Under the pieces are notes generated by a model. The model made no database searches and was not told the origin of the DNA. It was given only the letters and a program-made list of their open reading frames with translations. Made by a program: the position numbers and the translations under genes. From an uncultured Clostridium sp. (GTDB lineage: Bacteria > Bacillota > Clostridia > Clostridiales > Clostridiaceae): DNA of 10,571 bases. The stretch is taken from contig CAKVNP010000046.1 of the NCBI GenBank assembly GCA_934777095.1, positions 1 through 10,571 on the forward strand, read 5' to 3'. This document shows positions 8,727-10,571 of this stretch, piece by piece (positions within the stretch are counted from its first letter, which is position 1; each line of letters opens with the position of its first letter).

Positions 8727-10467
8727 AGTTCAGCTGAATAGTTTGATTTTTAAAATATTATTTACTGTGGCAGCTGGAATATTAAGCATAGCAGTAATCA
8801 TCAGCATTACCACTATAAATATTTCTAAAAAGACTTTTTCTGAAGTATATAGCAATTCACAGCAGCATATTTTTGAGCAGATTTATGATGATTTATATGA
8901 TTTCCATGGAGAAGTGATAAGTGTCATAAACTTAATAGGTTCTAACTGGGCATATAGATATTATTTTCAGGACAATGAATTGTCTAATACAGAATTATAT
9001 AAAACTATTTATTATGTGGACAAGAACTTAAAAGATACCATTAGTGGAGAATTAGAGGATACTACTGTAATGATTCTAGGGCTTAATGGAAGCTCATATA
9101 TTAATAGATCAGATAAGATAGTATACAACAAAAGTGACATATTAGATAGTGAGATTACGGCTAAGGCATTAAAAGATAAGGATACTATACTGTATCAATA
9201 TTTAAATTCTGGTTTTACTGATAGTACTAGGAATACACCAGTTATTATGATAACTAAGGCAATAACTGATAGTGAAACTGGTGAAGTGTTTGCAGTGGTA
9301 TATATCACCATAAAAGAAAGTGATTTTGAAAAAAAATATCAGTATTTCACTTCAAAAATTAATGATATTTATATTTTAAATAATGAAGACCAGGTGATTT
9401 CTTCTACCTACAAAAATCAGTTGGGGAAATATGATATTTCTATCAGCGATAAAAAAGAAGGAGAAGAAATAATAATAAAACAGGATGGAAGTAAAAAGAC
9501 AATAATTACTCAGAACCTGCAGTATTCTCACTTAAAAATATATGGAGTAATCAATAATAATATAGCTGTAGGAAAGATGTATGATATCAGTAGGATAATT
9601 TTAATTTCTACATTGATTACAGCAATGGTATTGATAATTCTCTGTATTTATATCAGGCAGGTAACTAAACCTTTATCTAAACTGGTAAGTAAAATGTCTT
9701 CTGTAAGAAAAGGCAATTTTAATGGCTATGTAAAAATAGAGGGAGCAGAAGAAATAAAGGAATTATCTGAAACCTATAATTATATGCTGCAGGATTTAAA
9801 TAAATATGTTAGGGAACTTGTAAATATACAAAATGAAAAGAGGAAAGCTGAAATACATGCCTTACAGATGCAGATTAATCCTCATTATGTCTTTAATACT
9901 TTAGCAAGCATTAAATGGCTTATCTGGCAGGGGGATAAGGATAAGTCAGTAAAAGTAATTGATGCGTTTATTTTGCTTTTAAGAAATACAATTAGTAATA
10001 AAAATGAATTTATTACAATAAAAGATGAAATAATAAATTTAAAAAATTATGTATTAATAAATAATACCAGATATGGAGATGATATATCTGTAGAGTATTT
10101 TATTATGATTAAATGTGAAGACTATTTAGTACCTAAGCTTATTTTACAGCCATTTATTGAAAATGCTTTTTTCCATGCGTTTCCAAGGGGACAGAAGGGT
10201 GAAATACAAGTTTTTATTTATGAAAAAGAAGAAAATCTCTGTTTTGAAATCGTTGATGATGGAATAGGAATGGATGAAGAAAAAATACAGAGAATAATGA
10301 GCAAGGATAATCAGGATAGTAGTACTGAACATTTTACAGGTATAGGGGTAAATAATGTAGATGATAGGATAAAGCTTATTTATGGAGAAGGATACGGCAT
10401 AGACATATCTAGCAAAGTAAATGAAGGAACAAAAATCATGATTAAATTACCCAAAAAACTTAAGTAA
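8716..10467 (+). CDS. YesM-type sensor histidine kinase
   Basis: Membrane kinase that senses an extracellular signal, probably the transported sugar or its binding protein, and phosphorylates the regulator encoded upstream. It has 583 residues. Membrane helix 1 is about residues 10-34 and helix 2 about 294-315, enclosing a large outside sensor domain of about 260 residues. A HAMP domain (VTKPLSKLVSKMSSVRKGNF and on) follows, then a coiled linker. The His_kinase domain has H390 in QMQINPHYVFNTLASI, where most relatives read NPHFLYNTL. The ATPase domain shows the N box with N483 (LQPFIENAFFHAF), the G1 box DDGIGMD (D515) and a G2-like TGIGVNNVDDRIKLIYG. All pieces are present, so it looks intact, but its cognate regulator is broken. 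It is the last gene of the operon; no clear hairpin terminator is visible before the tRNA. Confidence 0.94.
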   Translation: MKYKVQLNSLIFKILFTVAAGILSIAVIISITTINISKKTFSEVYSNSQQHIFEQIYDDLYDFHGEVISVINLIGSNWAYRYYFQDNELSNTELYKTIYYVDKNLKDTISGELEDTTVMILGLNGSSYINRSDKIVYNKSDILDSEITAKALKDKDTILYQYLNSGFTDSTRNTPVIMITKAITDSETGEVFAVVYITIKESDFEKKYQYFTSKINDIYILNNEDQVISSTYKNQLGKYDISISDKKEGEEIIIKQDGSKKTIITQNLQYSHLKIYGVINNNIAVGKMYDISRIILISTLITAMVLIILCIYIRQVTKPLSKLVSKMSSVRKGNFNGYVKIEGAEEIKELSETYNYMLQDLNKYVRELVNIQNEKRKAEIHALQMQINPHYVFNTLASIKWLIWQGDKDKSVKVIDAFILLLRNTISNKNEFITIKDEIINLKNYVLINNTRYGDDISVEYFIMIKCEDYLVPKLILQPFIENAFFHAFPRGQKGEIQVFIYEKEENLCFEIVDDGIGMDEEKIQRIMSKDNQDSSTEHFTGIGVNNVDDRIKLIYGEGYGIDISSKVNEGTKIMIKLPKKLK

Positions 10468-10472
10468 AAATA

Positions 10473-10501
10473 TTGAAAAAATTTACAGTATATGGTAACA
10501 T
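10473..10501 (+). promoter_or_regulatory. Possible promoter for tRNA-Leu
   Basis: TTGAAA (10473-10478) and TAACAT (10496-10501) are 17 bases apart, and TGG precedes the -10 as a TGn extension. The predicted start near 10508 would leave only about two bases of leader before the tRNA, which is short, so the tRNA could instead be read from the operon. Confidence 0.45.
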
Positions 10502-10509
10502 GTACTCAT

Positions 10510-10571
10510 GCAGGTGTGGCGGAATTGGCAGACGCACTAGACTTAGGATCTAGCGCCAACCGGTGTAAGGG
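10510..10571 (+). tRNA. tRNA-Leu (anticodon UAG), 3' end outside window
   Basis: The sequence begins GCAGGTG (acceptor arm 5' strand), T8, then a D-arm with GGCGGAATTGGCAGACGC. The anticodon stem CTAGA (10537-10541) pairs with TCTAG (10549-10553) around the loop CTTAGGA, putting anticodon TAG at 10544-10546, which reads CUN leucine codons, mainly CUA. The bases after it (CGCCAACCGGTGTAAGGG) are the beginning of the long variable arm typical of tRNA-Leu. The T-arm and the 3' acceptor strand are cut by the window edge. Confidence 0.93.

Overview
The window looks like a chromosomal piece of a solvent- or butyrate-producing Clostridium (sensu stricto) or a close relative. The DNA is very AT-rich, codons end mostly in A or T, ribosome-binding sites are strong Gram-positive types, thrS sits behind a T-box leader, and the YesM/YesN-type two-component pair and clostridial-looking sugar ABC transporter fit. 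The species call is inference.

Layout. Positions 1-694 (minus strand) hold the 5' two thirds or less of thrS (threonyl-tRNA synthetase), running off the left edge. Its leader (about 794-1049, minus) is a T-box riboswitch with Thr codons where the specifier is expected, a terminator ending in a U-run, and a consensus sigma-A promoter (1056-1084). Divergently, a weak-35/extended -10 promoter (1224-1232) followed by a TGTAA-N4-TTACA palindrome (1250-1263, candidate CcpA site) opens a plus-strand operon: sugar-binding lipoprotein (1288-2586), membrane permease 1 (2540-3328), permease 2 (3321-4166), cytoplasmic GH2 beta-galactosidase (4272-7289), YesN-type response regulator (7322-8473 plus an out-of-frame remnant 8466-8726) and YesM-type sensor kinase (8716-10467). 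A tRNA-Leu(UAG) begins at 10510 and runs off the right edge.

How it fits together. The lipoprotein and two permeases would import a galactoside or galacto-oligosaccharide, using an ATPase encoded elsewhere; LacZ would cleave it inside the cell; the kinase/regulator pair would sense the substrate and activate the operon; CcpA would probably shut it off when a preferred sugar is present.

The main surprise is that this operon carries two separate scars that look like short internal deletions. One joins the 3' end of the binding-protein gene to the interior of permease 1, replacing the lipoprotein C-terminus with 11 or so frame-shifted residues and removing the start and first membrane helix of permease 1. 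The other removes about 50 codons of the response regulator, including the first half of its AraC-type DNA-binding domain, and shifts the frame. So importer and activator both appear damaged, while LacZ, permease 2 and the kinase look intact. Either the strain has lost this pathway recently or the assembly has collapsed at two places; the sequence alone cannot decide. I saw no wholly novel system, CRISPR array, insertion sequence or phage gene.
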